A stretch of 64,000 nucleotides of DNA from Nocardia sp. NBC_01730 (GCF_035920445.1 NZ_CP109162.1:4216001-4280000), one strand, 5' to 3'; positions 41,819 to 50,434 are shown, counted from the stretch's first letter. Notes: generated from the letters alone by a model not told the origin. Numbers and translations are program-made.

Positions 41819-43498
41819 ATGAACCAGCAACCGTTGAGTTCACACGTCGATGACTCGCTCGCCCGCACCCAATTGTCGTCGATGCACGCCCTGTGCGCCC
41901 TGTCGATGATGCTCTTCGCCGAACATCAGGGCCTGGACATCCTGCGGATCGCCGCGGAGGCGGTGCCCTCGCTCGGGTGCTGCCGCACGCTGGCGAGCTA
42001 TCACACCGTCAACGGCGAATTTCTGCCCTACCCGCCGCTACCTGTGCGGCCCGACCTCGACACCCAGATCCGCGCGCAGGACGGTGCAGGCAAAGTCGAC
42101 CTGTCCGACAGCCAGTGGGGCTGGGCGTTCACCCTGTCGAGCGTGACCGGAACACGCGGCTCGCTGCTTGTCGCTGCCGACCACGAACCCCGGCCGGACG
42201 AGATCTTCCTACTCACCGTGCTGGCTCAGCTGACCGGTGCGGCGCTGGCGAATGCCGCACTGCGCGAACGGTCGGTCGCCCACGCCATCCAATTGACCGA
42301 GACCAACCAGCACCTATCCGCCAGTGTGGTCCGACTGGAGAGCCAGATGCGGGTACACGAAGTGCTCGCCGGCGCCGCGGCCTACGGCGGCGGGGAGCAC
42401 GGGATCGCGGACGCCCTCGCTCAGCTGTCCGGGCTACCCGTAGCGATAGAAGACCCCTTCGGCAACTTGAGGGCCTGGTCCGGGCCGGATCTGCCGGACC
42501 GTTACCCGAAACCCTCACCGCAGCAACGTGAGCAATTGCTGCACCGCCTCGCCACAGCCAACGCACCTCTGCGCGTCTGCGACCGGGTAATCATCCTGGT
42601 GAAACCGCGCGCCGAAATCCTCGGCACACTCGCGCTGGTCGACCCCGACCATCGGGTGACCGACGAGCACCTCTTCGCCCTCAGCTACGGCAGTACCGTT
42701 CTCGCGCTCGAACTCTCGCATCAACGCAACGTCGCCGAGATCGAGCTGCGCCTGCGCCGCGACCTGGTCGACGATCTGCTGTCCGGTACCGACAACGACA
42801 ACGACAGCGCCTTCGCCAGAGCCGAGGCATTGGGACACGACCTACACGGTCAGCACTACCTCGTCCTGGTACACAGCACCGACAGCGCGGTCGCCGAGGC
42901 GGTAGGCCGCGCTGCGACCGCGCTGGACCTGCACTACATTCCGGGACGCCACGCCGGGATGGTGGTGCTGATCACCGACCGCAGACCCGATCCGGTCGCC
43001 CTGCACCACGCGATCCGCGAACACCTCGACACGACACCGGTGGCCATCGGCATCAGCGGCCGCTGCGACCAGCCGAGCCATTTCGCTGGTGCCTTCACCG
43101 ACGCGCACCGCGCCATCAATATCCGGCTGCGATCCCGAATACCCGACGGCGCAACCGCATTCGACGAACTCGGGTTCTACCGCCTGATCGACACCGCCCA
43201 TACCGACGGCCAGATCGAAGCATTCATGCGTGAATGGCTGGGCGCGCTCCTCGACTATGACCGAACCCGCAACACCGACCTCGTCCACACCTTGAGCCAA
43301 TACCTCGAATGTGGCGGCAACTACAACGATTCAGCCGCCGCACTGCACATCCACCGCAGCACCCTGCGCTATCGCCTCGGGCGCATCCGGGAACTCACCG
43401 GCTTCAACCTGCGCGACGTCAACACCCGCTTCAACCTGCAAGCCGCGACCCGCGTCTGGCAATTCCTTTCCGCCGTACACCTCCCAGGCGAGACCTGA
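41819..43498 (+). CDS. PucR-type transcriptional regulator with GAF-like sensor domain
   Basis: 559 residues. The N-terminal 1-155 resembles a GAF fold (LDILRIAAEAVPSLGC, then GWAFTLSSVTGTRGSLLVAA, IFLLTVLAQLTGAALANAAL). A linker helix follows, then a second small sensor-like region (EDPFGNLRAWSG) and the PucR/CdaR-type middle domain. The C terminus is a PucR HTH: LSQYLECGGNYNDSAAALHI, HRSTLRYRLGRIRELTG and FNLQAATRVW. Such regulators usually sense a small metabolite and control nearby catabolic genes, but none are adjacent here. The gene is intact, surrounded by transposon scraps and hypothetical genes. No strong ribosome binding site precedes ATG 41819. Confidence 0.88.
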   Translation: MNQQPLSSHVDDSLARTQLSSMHALCALSMMLFAEHQGLDILRIAAEAVPSLGCCRTLASYHTVNGEFLPYPPLPVRPDLDTQIRAQDGAGKVDLSDSQWGWAFTLSSVTGTRGSLLVAADHEPRPDEIFLLTVLAQLTGAALANAALRERSVAHAIQLTETNQHLSASVVRLESQMRVHEVLAGAAAYGGGEHGIADALAQLSGLPVAIEDPFGNLRAWSGPDLPDRYPKPSPQQREQLLHRLATANAPLRVCDRVIILVKPRAEILGTLALVDPDHRVTDEHLFALSYGSTVLALELSHQRNVAEIELRLRRDLVDDLLSGTDNDNDSAFARAEALGHDLHGQHYLVLVHSTDSAVAEAVGRAATALDLHYIPGRHAGMVVLITDRRPDPVALHHAIREHLDTTPVAIGISGRCDQPSHFAGAFTDAHRAINIRLRSRIPDGATAFDELGFYRLIDTAHTDGQIEAFMREWLGALLDYDRTRNTDLVHTLSQYLECGGNYNDSAAALHIHRSTLRYRLGRIRELTGFNLRDVNTRFNLQAATRVWQFLSAVHLPGET

Positions 43499-43605
43499 TA
43501 TCAGCGCTGCAGACTCGGAGTCGACCTGTGGGATGGCCTGGCCGATCGCCGAACGAACCGGCCGTGGGACGAGAACACCACGGGTCGCCTCCACCACGAA
43601 AGGCG

Positions 43606-43833
43606 CTACACGCTGATTGGACCGATGCAGGCAGGTGTCGGTGTGAGGGCGCCGTCCATGACTTCGGTCCACCACTGCTCGAGACCGCTGGGGGCGGGCC
43701 AGTAGACGACGGGGACGCCGAGATCGGCCGGGTCTGTCGCAGTCGCCGGGGCGAGCCGTGCGGGATCGGTGCGGGTAGTGCGGGTCCGGGCGCTGTGGTC
43801 AGCGGGCGAGGTAGTCGTAGTCGTCATCATCAT
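43606..43833 (-). CDS. Hypothetical protein, 75 residues
   Basis: Start ATG 43833 within the last codons of the upstream gene (overlap about 35 bases). A threonine-rich start is followed by DLGVPVVYWPAPSGLEQWWT and EVMDGALTP. Codon third positions are strongly G/C, which supports coding. No family recognised. It probably forms a unit with the two hypothetical frames upstream and may share their mRNA. Confidence 0.4.
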   Translation of the reverse strand: MMMTTTTTSPADHSARTRTTRTDPARLAPATATDPADLGVPVVYWPAPSGLEQWWTEVMDGALTPTPACIGPISV

Positions 43834-44230
43834 GTGGGGTGATCCAGGCTTGGTCGATACGGTCGGTGAGGTCGGCAGGCTCGATCGCTGCGCGCAGGGC
43901 CTCGGCGAGTGGGGGCAGCGTGGTGGTGTCAAGGCCGATGTCGAGGTCGCTGTCGCGGAGGGGAACGTTCTGGCCGGCGCGGTCGAAGTCGCTGCCTGCG
44001 GGGGTGGTGGTCCAGGTGGCGGTCACGGCGGGGCGGCACGCCGTGCCCGCCTGCTGTGCCACGACAGTGGCTGTGCACGCGCCGGACGGGGTGTCCTGGC
44101 GTCCGGGTGCCGGTGTGCAGGAACCAGGCCCGGCCGCCGGCCCGTATATCGCGAAAACACTTCTGCGCGAGAACGGTTTCGTGTGGTCTTCGTTGTCTTC
44201 GACGGGCATCACCTCGCTCTCACTCGTCAT
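43799..44230 (-). CDS. Hypothetical acidic-tailed protein
   Basis: 143 residues from ATG 44230. The middle is rich in Ala, Thr, Pro and three Cys; the C-terminal half is a clean acidic helix-rich region (LRDSDLDIGLDTTTLPPLAE, ALRAAIEPADLTDRIDQAWI) ending HDDDDYDYLAR. G/C third positions throughout. I do not know the family. Tails of this type occur in short genes near hsp20 in actinomycetes. The same frame is open upstream to 44539. Confidence 0.45.
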   Translation of the reverse strand: MTSESEVMPVEDNEDHTKPFSRRSVFAIYGPAAGPGSCTPAPGRQDTPSGACTATVVAQQAGTACRPAVTATWTTTPAGSDFDRAGQNVPLRDSDLDIGLDTTTLPPLAEALRAAIEPADLTDRIDQAWITPHDDDDYDYLAR

Positions 44231-44539
44231 CGGGTACCGCACCGAGGCTCTCAGCGCCGGGGGCGGGCCGCGCTGGCGCGCCGGCCCGACGCCCGGTCGG
44301 CGTCCGTGCAGCCGGGCGGTCCGCCCTCCCGGGCGCCGCGCGCCCGGCCGTGGCCAGGGTGCGCGAGGTCCGCGCGGTGGCGGGGACCTCCACCGATCCC
44401 GGGCTTCGCGCAAGACCTGGTCGATTTCGGCGAACAGCTCCTCGAGATCGGCGTCCAACACCAGCAGCCGGGCATCCAGGCCCGACAGCTCGCCGGCCTC
44501 GGTCGCAGCGTGACCGGTCGCGCACCTCATCGCGGGCAC
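44220..44539 (-). CDS. Hypothetical protein with ambiguous reading frame
   Basis: The start is convincing: a short Cys-containing leader, then AATEAGELSGLDARLLVLDA and DLEELFAEIDQVLREA, an acidic coiled helix. After about codon 46 two continuations are equally plausible: staying in frame (Arg/Pro-rich) into the next gene, or a one-base shift into the frame ending EVPATARTSRTL...GAVPDDE with a TGA at 44220 that nearly meets the next ATG. The second makes better gene spacing but needs an indel. Function unknown. Confidence 0.35.
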
Positions 44540-44567
44540 ATCACAGGACTCCCGTGAGGCCGCCGGG

Positions 44568-44987
44568 TCAGGCGTTGATGGCCTCGCGTTCGTCGTGGCG
44601 GCTGATCTCGATCTTGCGGGGCTTGGCCTTCTCCGCGACCGGGATCACCAGGCGCAGCACCCCGTCTCGGTAGTCGGCGCGGATCGCGTCGGTGTCGAGG
44701 TTCTCCCCCAGGAACAACTGGCGGCTGAACACCCCACGGGTGCGCTCCGCGGCGATCATCGACCGCTCGGGGTCCAGTTCCGGGCGCGAGGCCCGCACAG
44801 TCACCACGTTGCGTTCGATATCTAGATCCAGCGAGTCCGGGTCGATGCCGGGCAGGTCGAGTTCGACGAAGAACTCGTCTCCCTCGCGCCAGGCGTCCAT
44901 CGGCATCACCGCCGGACGGGCCGGCGTGCCGAACACCTGCTGTGTCAAACGATCCAGATCCCGGAACGGATCGGTGCGCATCAGCAT
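44568..44987 (-). CDS. hsp20: Small heat-shock protein Hsp20 (alpha-crystallin type)
   Basis: 139 residues. N-terminal helix [20 protein letters not shown], then the alpha-crystallin domain: [46 protein letters not shown] and the A-x-x-x-x-G-V-L signature [14 protein letters not shown]. It holds unfolding proteins for DnaK/ClpB. GGAGG lies eight bases before ATG 44987; an in-frame GTG three codons earlier overlaps that site and is rejected. A MerR/HspR-like remnant lies divergently upstream. The last residues are short, without the common IxI motif; [13 protein letters not shown] is found instead. Confidence 0.92.
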   Translation of the reverse strand: MLMRTDPFRDLDRLTQQVFGTPARPAVMPMDAWREGDEFFVELDLPGIDPDSLDLDIERNVVTVRASRPELDPERSMIAAERTRGVFSRQLFLGENLDTDAIRADYRDGVLRLVIPVAEKAKPRKIEISRHDEREAINA

Positions 44988-45050
44988 GGTCGCCACCTCC
45001 TACTCACTCCATTCTCGATCGAAGGGAACTCAGATAACTTGTGCCATCTG

Positions 45051-45198
45051 ACATAGCATCGCCGCCCTGACCGCGCAAGGAGTCAACCTCGCCGCGATCG
45101 CCCGCATCCTCGACCTCGAAGACGCCAACACCGAACTGCGCCACACCAACGCCGCGCTCACCGCCGAACGCGACCGACTACACCACAACCCGCAGTGA
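45051..45198 (+). pseudogene. 3' remnant of a MerR/HspR-type regulator gene
   Basis: The plus strand reads SIAALTAQGVNLAAIARILD then LEDANTELRHTNAALTAERD and a stop at 45196. 'GVNLAGI-x-x-ILELE' followed by a coiled coil is the C-terminal half of HspR and related MerR proteins. A TGA lies just upstream and no start or HTH can be found, so the DNA-binding half is gone. Its location, divergent from hsp20, suggests that it once controlled that gene. Confidence 0.6.
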
Positions 45199-45340
45199 CA
45201 CTGGGCGCGCGGCCGGGCGGGAACCGATCCGCCGCCCCGCGTCGGCCGGGGTGGCCTCTACCGCCTGCTCCAGCATGTCGATCGCCCGGACGCCTGTCCC
45301 AAACGGTTCACGCCAGATACCTCCACCACCAGCCGATCTC

Positions 45341-45465
45341 AACGTCGGCTATCACAGCCTCTCGTCGAGACCCTCCCGCCACACCCCGATCCCTCGGCAG
45401 CCACGTCCCAACCGTGGGGGACCAAAACGCGGGGAAAGCCCGGGAAATTCTCGAGCAAACAGGTC
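45341..45465 (+). repeat. Dispersed 125-bp repeat, copy 2
   Basis: Matches 24392-24517 along its whole length, from AACGTCGGCTAT to CAGGTC. No gene is recognisable in it on either strand. Here the left flank is CCAGCCGATCTC and the right flank AGGCCCTGTTGAG, both unlike those of copy 1, so the shared block has defined ends. Confidence 0.75.
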
Positions 45466-45716
45466 AGGCCCTGTTGAGAACTCCTCGACCTGCAAGTACG
45501 AGCCCGGGCCGAGCAACAGGGCACCGCCTGGCGGCAGCGGTATCCCGTGCGTTCCGGAATCGAGGGCCCCGTCTGTGAATTCGCGCGCGGGCACGGCATG
45601 ATGCAATGTCGCTATTGCGGCCAGCACAAGGCCCACGTCCAGATCACCAACAGAGTCAAGCTGAGGCGCGACTCTCCCACCCGTTGGCACACTGAGCCGT
45701 GAAACGAGAAAAAGGT

Positions 45717-45732
45717 CCGTTACAAATAACGG
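45717..45732. terminator. Short hairpin next to the tRNA remnant
   Basis: CCGTTA-caaa-TAACGG, a perfect 6-bp stem with a four-base loop, 21 bases from the end of the tRNA-Ala remnant. It could be a tRNA terminator or part of an integration site. Confidence 0.35.
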
Positions 45733-45752
45733 CCCTGACCTGCGTAAATGAG

Positions 45753-45797
45753 TGGAGCTAAGGCGACTCGAACCCCCGACCCCCACACTGCCAGTGT
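45753..45797 (-). pseudogene. 3' part of tRNA-Ala(GGC), probable att-site remnant
   Basis: On the minus strand the 45 bases give half of the anticodon stem, the loop CTGGCAG (anticodon GGC), TGTGGGGGTC, the T arm GGGGGTTCGAGTCGCCT and the acceptor strand TAGCTCCA. No D arm or 5' acceptor strand (GGGGCTA expected) is found at the right distance, and one T-stem pair is mismatched. The 3' half of a tRNA alone is the usual trace left by a tyrosine-integrase element. Confidence 0.65.
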
Positions 45798-46109
45798 CGC
45801 CGAGGCTGCCCAACGGGTGTCGCCCCATCCCTCCCGTCCAGTTCACGGGCCTGATCAGTCCGGCTCGTACTGCCTCGTACAGCCGAGATCTGCATTTCTT
45901 GGCACGCTGTCGGCACACTGAAAGCTGCCGATGACCTGCGAGGACACCGGATCCGGCACGTCGTTCAGGCGTGGGATTTTCGCGGCGAGGACCTGTGCGA
46001 CAGCGCTGGTGGTCCGGTCGAGATGAATGCATTCAGGGCTTCCACCAGTCCATGCCGTTGCGTTGCGGGCATGTTCTGGACGACACTCGCGATTTCGCTG
46101 CGGCGGCGG

Positions 46110-46738
46110 CATACCCACGGTGCCTCGGTCGTCAGGTTCGCCTTCACCGAATTGTTGGGTTCAAGCTGCTGCCCCGGTTGAAGAACATCGGCTCGATCCG
46201 CCTGTATCGGCCCGACGACGCGGGCGTCTACGGTGAGCTGGGACCGGTGCTGACCCGCCCGATCCGGTGGGAATTGATAGCCCATCAGTACGACCAGATG
46301 GTGAAATATGCCACCGCGCTGCGCCTGGGCACCGCCGAATCGGAGTCGATCCTGCGGCGGTTTACCCGCGGCGGCCCGAAACACCCCACCTACCAGGCCC
46401 TGGAGGAGTTGGGGCGGGCAGTACGCACGATCTTCGCCTGCGACTACTTGGCGTCGGAAGAACTCAGGAGAGAGATCAACAGCGGGTTGCAGGTGGTGGA
46501 GAACTGGAACTCCGCCAACACGGTTGTGTTCTACGGCAAGGATTCCCAGCTCACCGGTGCTGACCGCGAACACGCCGAGGTATCGATGCTCGCTTTACAC
46601 CTGCTGCAATCGGCGATGGTGCACATCAATACCCTGCTTCTGCAAACCGTCCTGGAAGACCCCCAGTTCCACGACCTGGTCGGCGACAATGAACGCCGCG
46701 CAATGAGCCCACTGTTCTGGTCCAACATGCGGCAGCCC
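46110..46738 (+). pseudogene. Tn3-family transposase (TnpA) fragment
   Basis: Reads [16 protein letters not shown], then after loss of one T near 46158 [58 protein letters not shown] and [20 protein letters not shown], ending [10 protein letters not shown]. This is the C-terminal catalytic region of Tn3 transposases, including the E of the DDE triad region. The N-terminal 600 or so residues and the last 60-70 are missing. At 46738 the sequence switches to the end of the flavoprotein gene on the other strand, a sharp junction. No resolvase or 38-bp Tn3 ends were found. Confidence 0.75.
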
Positions 46739-47915
46739 CGCTGGGTGAGTGCTTCCGGGTGGCGGTCAAGCGGTGCTTATGATTCGGCTTTCCGAAGGTC
46801 GGGTGGCTCACAGCCCAGCCGGCGGTATTGATGATCGCCGACTTGACGCGTGCAGCCGCCCGGCCGCGTAGGGCTCCCGGTTTCGCTCGCGCGTCACCGT
46901 CGACCAGCTGGAAGAGCCCATCGTTGCGGCCGAGGCTGATGTGGTTGCCGATATAGGAGAAGGTGGTTGGCGCGACTTTGCGGCCGGTCAGGTCCCCGAT
47001 GATTGCAGCCGTCGCCGCCTTGCTGGTGGGTCCCGCCGAAGCACACGACATCGGGTACGGCAGGCCGTTGTCGCCGATGACAAAGACGCTGTCACCGGCG
47101 GCGTAGACGTTCGGGTGTGAGACCGACCGCATCTGCTGGTCGACCGTGATCTGTCCGTTGGGTTCCACCAGCAGGCCGCTGGTGGCAGCGATCGGGTGGA
47201 CGGCGAAGCCTGCGGCCCACACGGTCGCGTCGGCGGTGAACGCGGTGCCGTCGGCGGCGGTCGCCGCAGCCTTCTCGACGCGCTCGATGGCGGTGTGCTC
47301 ATGGACCGTGATATCGAACCGGTCGAAGGCGCGCCGCATGTGACGGCGGGCCTTAGCGCCCAGCGAGGCGCCGAGTTCGCCGCGGGTGACGAGGCTGACC
47401 CGAAGCCCTGGACGGGATTCAGCGAGCTCGGTGGCCGCCTCGATCGCGGTCAGATTGCCGCCGACCACCAGCACCTTCCCGCCCTCGCCCAGCTCGTCCA
47501 GGCGTGCGCGCAGGCGCAGCGCGGCCGGCCGCGCCGCCACATGGTAGGCGTGCTCGCCGACGCCGGGAACGCCATGGTCTGCGATGGTGCTGCCGAGCGC
47601 GTAGAGCAGGGTGTCGTATTCGAGCCGGTCGACACCCTCCCCGTCGACGACTGTGACAGTCCGGTGCTCGGCGTCGACGCTGGTTACCCGCGCCAGTCGG
47701 AGCCGAATGCCGGTGCCCGCGAACACCTTCGCCAGCGGCCGGTGGCGGAGATCCTGCCCGGCGGCGAGCTGATGCAGGCGCAGCCGCTCGACGAAATCGG
47801 GTTCGGCGTTGACGACGGTGATCTCGAAGTCGTCGGAGTGGAGCTGGCGTGCCAGGAATGTGGCGGAGAAGGCTCCGGCGTATCCGGCCCCGAGAACGAC
47901 GATGCGGTGCTTCAT
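46626..47915 (-). CDS. Ndh-like NAD(P)/FAD oxidoreductase with altered C terminus
   Basis: 429 residues in the present frame. FAD motif [17 protein letters not shown] at the N terminus, [23 protein letters not shown] loop [19 protein letters not shown], and the second FAD motif [11 protein letters not shown]: a type II NADH-dehydrogenase-like fold (pyridine nucleotide-disulfide family without redox cysteines). It passes electrons from NAD(P)H to a quinone or other acceptor. The native protein probably ended shortly after [18 protein letters not shown]; at 46738 the DNA becomes antisense Tn3 transposase, so about 40 foreign residues are added before the next stop. Start ATG 47915 follows CAGGAGTCTCAACC. 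Divergent from a paralogue at 48170. Confidence 0.83.
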   Translation of the reverse strand: MKHRIVVLGAGYAGAFSATFLARQLHSDDFEITVVNAEPDFVERLRLHQLAAGQDLRHRPLAKVFAGTGIRLRLARVTSVDAEHRTVTVVDGEGVDRLEYDTLLYALGSTIADHGVPGVGEHAYHVAARPAALRLRARLDELGEGGKVLVVGGNLTAIEAATELAESRPGLRVSLVTRGELGASLGAKARRHMRRAFDRFDITVHEHTAIERVEKAAATAADGTAFTADATVWAAGFAVHPIAATSGLLVEPNGQITVDQQMRSVSHPNVYAAGDSVFVIGDNGLPYPMSCASAGPTSKAATAAIIGDLTGRKVAPTTFSYIGNHISLGRNDGLFQLVDGDARAKPGALRGRAAARVKSAIINTAGWAVSHPTFGKPNHKHRLTATRKHSPSGAAACWTRTVGSLRGVHCRRPGRGTGGLPGRFAEAGY

Positions 47916-47989
47916 GGTTGAGACTCCTGTCTGGTTCGCGTGCTTGCTGAACGAGACACCGCCAGTCGCGATTTTCTGACAGCCTCGAC

Positions 47990-48007
47990 CAGTGATATGG
48001 ATCACTG
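47990..48007. promoter_or_regulatory. Palindrome CAGTGAT-ATGG-ATCACTG
   Basis: A perfect 7-bp inverted repeat with a four-base spacer, 75 bases upstream of the flavoprotein start at 47915, in the divergent promoter region. It fits a dimeric repressor site; the regulator is unknown. Confidence 0.45.
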
Positions 48008-48089
48008 CCGGAGCCTCATCCGGCCGACGATCTCCATACGGAACCATCGGTGCGCCGATCGCACGGCGAGCCCACAGCCCGAACGAGAC

Positions 48090-48105
48090 TGTGATCTGCT
48101 TCACA
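48090..48105. promoter_or_regulatory. CRP-type site TGTGA-TCTGCT-TCACA
   Basis: An exact match to the TGTGA-N6-TCACA consensus of mycobacterial CRP (and GlxR-type) regulators, 65 bases upstream of the flavoprotein ATG at 48170. Control of ndh-type genes by CRP is known in mycobacteria, so regulation of one or both divergent flavoproteins is likely. Confidence 0.65.
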
Positions 48106-48169
48106 ATATGTCAGGATATTCGTCGATGCGGTGTCTTGTTCTCGACCCACTCGGATTGAAGGAGACATC

Positions 48170-49360
48170 ATGGGCGAGAGCATCGAGGTAGTCGTGGTCG
48201 GCGGCGGATACGCCGGAGTGATGGCGGCCAATCGTGTGAGGCAGCGCGACGACGTGACGGTGACCGTGATCAATCCGCGGCAGGTCTTCGTACCACGGCT
48301 GCGGCTGCACCAGCTGGTGAGCGGGACCCACGATGCGGTTGTCGACTACCAGGAGGTACTCGCCGAGGGCGTCGAGCTGGTGGTCGACAATGCGACGCAC
48401 ATCGACGCGACCGGGCGCACCGTGACCCTCACCGAGGGTGGCAGCATCGGCTACGACTACCTGATCTACGCGGTAGGCAGCCTCAGCGGCGGACCGCAGG
48501 TGCCGGGCGCGGCCGAATTTGCTTATCCGGTCGCGACTTTGGAGGCCGCGCAGCGGCTGCGGTCGGTGCTCTTCGACACGCCTATGACGGCCACGGTGAC
48601 GGTCGTCGGGGGCGGTCCGGTTGGTATCGAGACCGCTGCGGAACTCGCGGAACAAGGTCGCAGTGTCAGGCTGGTCTGCGGCGATGCCGTCGGCCCGTAC
48701 CTGCACCCCAGCGCTCGGCGCACAGCCCGCAAATACCTCACCAACCTGGGCGTCGAGGTGATCGAAGGCCCGGATACGTCGGTCACCGCGGTGAGGTCGG
48801 GAACCGTGGAACTCGGCGACGGCCGCACCCTGGCGAGTCAGGTCATTATTTGGGCTGCGGGTTTCGGTGTGCCCGATCTGGCCGACCGCAGCGGGTTGCG
48901 CACCGACGCCGCCGGGCGGCTGCTCACCGACGAGACACTAACCAGCATCGACAGCGATCGCATCATCGCGGCGGGCGACGCGTCGGCGCCGTCGGACCTG
49001 CCGTTCCGGATGAGTGCCTACATCGCTGGATGCCTGGGCGCCCACGCCGCCGACACAGTGCTGGCCCGGATCGCGGACGAGCGGCCGGCGCCGATCGACC
49101 TGGCATTCCAGGCCATGTGCTTCAGTTTCGGCCGCGGTGCCGGGATCTTCCAACTCCTTCAGAAGGACGACACGGCAAAGCGGTTGTACTTCACCGGGTT
49201 CATGGGCCGCAAGCTCAAGGAGTTCTCCTGCACCGCCAGCGTCAAGCACCTGGTGACCGAGGCGCACAAGCCCGGGTCGCACCACTGGCCGAAGGATGGT
49301 GAACATCGGCCCGCCCTGCTACGAGCCCGGAATGAGAACGTGACGACACCGAGCGCGTAG
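48170..49360 (+). CDS. Ndh-like NAD(P)/FAD oxidoreductase
   Basis: 396 residues. FAD motif EVVVVGGGYAGVMAANRV, VINPRQVFVPRLRLHQLVSG, NAD motif VTVVGGGPVGIETAAELAEQ and second FAD motif RIIAAGDASAPSDLP. It has the same family and layout as the divergent gene at 47915 (both contain a V-x-RLRLHQL segment), so the pair are old paralogues. No membrane anchor apart from a possible amphipathic C-terminal region. AAGGAGACATC precedes ATG 48170. A perfect CRP-type site lies upstream. The ECF sigma factor gene follows after 114 bases on the same strand. Electron acceptor unknown. Confidence 0.88.
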   Translation: MGESIEVVVVGGGYAGVMAANRVRQRDDVTVTVINPRQVFVPRLRLHQLVSGTHDAVVDYQEVLAEGVELVVDNATHIDATGRTVTLTEGGSIGYDYLIYAVGSLSGGPQVPGAAEFAYPVATLEAAQRLRSVLFDTPMTATVTVVGGGPVGIETAAELAEQGRSVRLVCGDAVGPYLHPSARRTARKYLTNLGVEVIEGPDTSVTAVRSGTVELGDGRTLASQVIIWAAGFGVPDLADRSGLRTDAAGRLLTDETLTSIDSDRIIAAGDASAPSDLPFRMSAYIAGCLGAHAADTVLARIADERPAPIDLAFQAMCFSFGRGAGIFQLLQKDDTAKRLYFTGFMGRKLKEFSCTASVKHLVTEAHKPGSHHWPKDGEHRPALLRARNENVTTPSA

Positions 49361-49474
49361 ACGCCGGTTCCGCCGCTATCACCAGTGGCACGGTGTGCGG
49401 AAGCGTTCGAATCGAGAACGCCGCGCATCGTGCGCCCGTACTGGCCCCCACAACCACCTCCAGGAGAGGAATTC

Positions 49475-50434
49475 ATGCACACGACAGGTGAATCCGGTGC
49501 GCGACGGCAGGCCGAGGGCGAGGCCGCGAGCCTCGGCGACGGTGACCACGCCACCCTCGCAGCGACGGAAACGTTTGTCGCGCACCGCAATCTGCTGTTC
49601 ACGGTCGCCTACGAGATGCTCGGATCCGCGGCAGACGCCGACGACGTCCTGCAGGAAACCTGGTTGCGCTGGGTAGGCGTCGACGCGGCGCACGTCGACT
49701 CCCCGCGCGCCTATCTGGTTCGAATCACCACACGGCAGGCGCTCAACCGGCTGCGTTCGGTGAAGCGCCGCCGGGAGGCGTACGTGGGCTCCTGGCTGCC
49801 GGAGCCGTTGCTCACCACTCCGGATGTGGCCGCCGATGTGGAACTCGCCGAAAGCGTGTCGATGGGGCTGATGGTCGTGCTCGAGACCTTGACTCCAACC
49901 GAACGAGCGGTATTCGTGCTGCGCGAAGCGTTCGGGTTGGACTATGCCGAGATCGCGGCCGCGGTGGAGAAATCCTCCGCCGCCGTGCACCAGATCGCCC
50001 ACCGCGCCCGCCGCCACGTCGAAGCCCGCCGACCGCGCCGCGCGGTCACCGCGCGCGAGGCGCAAGCGACTGTCGAAGCGTTCCGGCGCGCGCTCGAGAC
50101 CCGAGACCTGCAGGGCCTGCTCGACGTACTCGCCCCCGAGGTGGTGGCGATCAGCGACGGCGGCGGCATCAAGCAGGCCACCCCACGGCCCGTCATCGGC
50201 GCGGACAAGGTGGCGCGGTTCATGGTCGGGGGCCTCACCAAGCACGACATCGCGCTCACCGTCGAACCGACCGCGATCAACGGCAGCCCCGCATTGGCGC
50301 TGCACATCGACGGGGAACTCGACGGTGTCATCGCGGTGCGGGTCGAGGACACCCGCATCACCGGTCTCTACTTCGTCCGCAACCCGCACAAGCTGACCCA
50401 CATCGACACCGAAACCCCACTCACCCTGCGCTGA
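49475..50434 (+). CDS. ECF41-type RNA polymerase sigma factor with SnoaL-like C-terminal domain
   Basis: 319 residues. Sigma2 (ETFVAHRNLLFTVAYEMLGS, ADDVLQETWLRW) and sigma4 (LTPTERAVFVLREAFGLDYA, EIAAAVEKSSAAVHQIAHRA) separated by a WLPEPL linker. The C-terminal 110 residues are an NTF2/SnoaL-like fold with SDGGG and RPVIGADKVARFM. WLPEP and DGGG are hallmarks of the ECF41 group, in which the C-terminal domain replaces an anti-sigma factor. Members usually sit next to an oxidoreductase or carboxymuconolactone decarboxylase gene that they control; here the flavoprotein just upstream fits. CAGGAGAGGAATTC precedes ATG 49475. Confidence 0.9.
   Translation: MHTTGESGARRQAEGEAASLGDGDHATLAATETFVAHRNLLFTVAYEMLGSAADADDVLQETWLRWVGVDAAHVDSPRAYLVRITTRQALNRLRSVKRRREAYVGSWLPEPLLTTPDVAADVELAESVSMGLMVVLETLTPTERAVFVLREAFGLDYAEIAAAVEKSSAAVHQIAHRARRHVEARRPRRAVTAREAQATVEAFRRALETRDLQGLLDVLAPEVVAISDGGGIKQATPRPVIGADKVARFMVGGLTKHDIALTVEPTAINGSPALALHIDGELDGVIAVRVEDTRITGLYFVRNPHKLTHIDTETPLTLR

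Noticed and set aside
45352..46032. Possible integrase C terminus on the minus strand next to the tRNA remnant
   Set aside because: A few residues ([12 protein letters not shown]) suggest an integrase tail, but no catalytic Arg-His-Arg-Tyr motif is visible, so I do not claim it.
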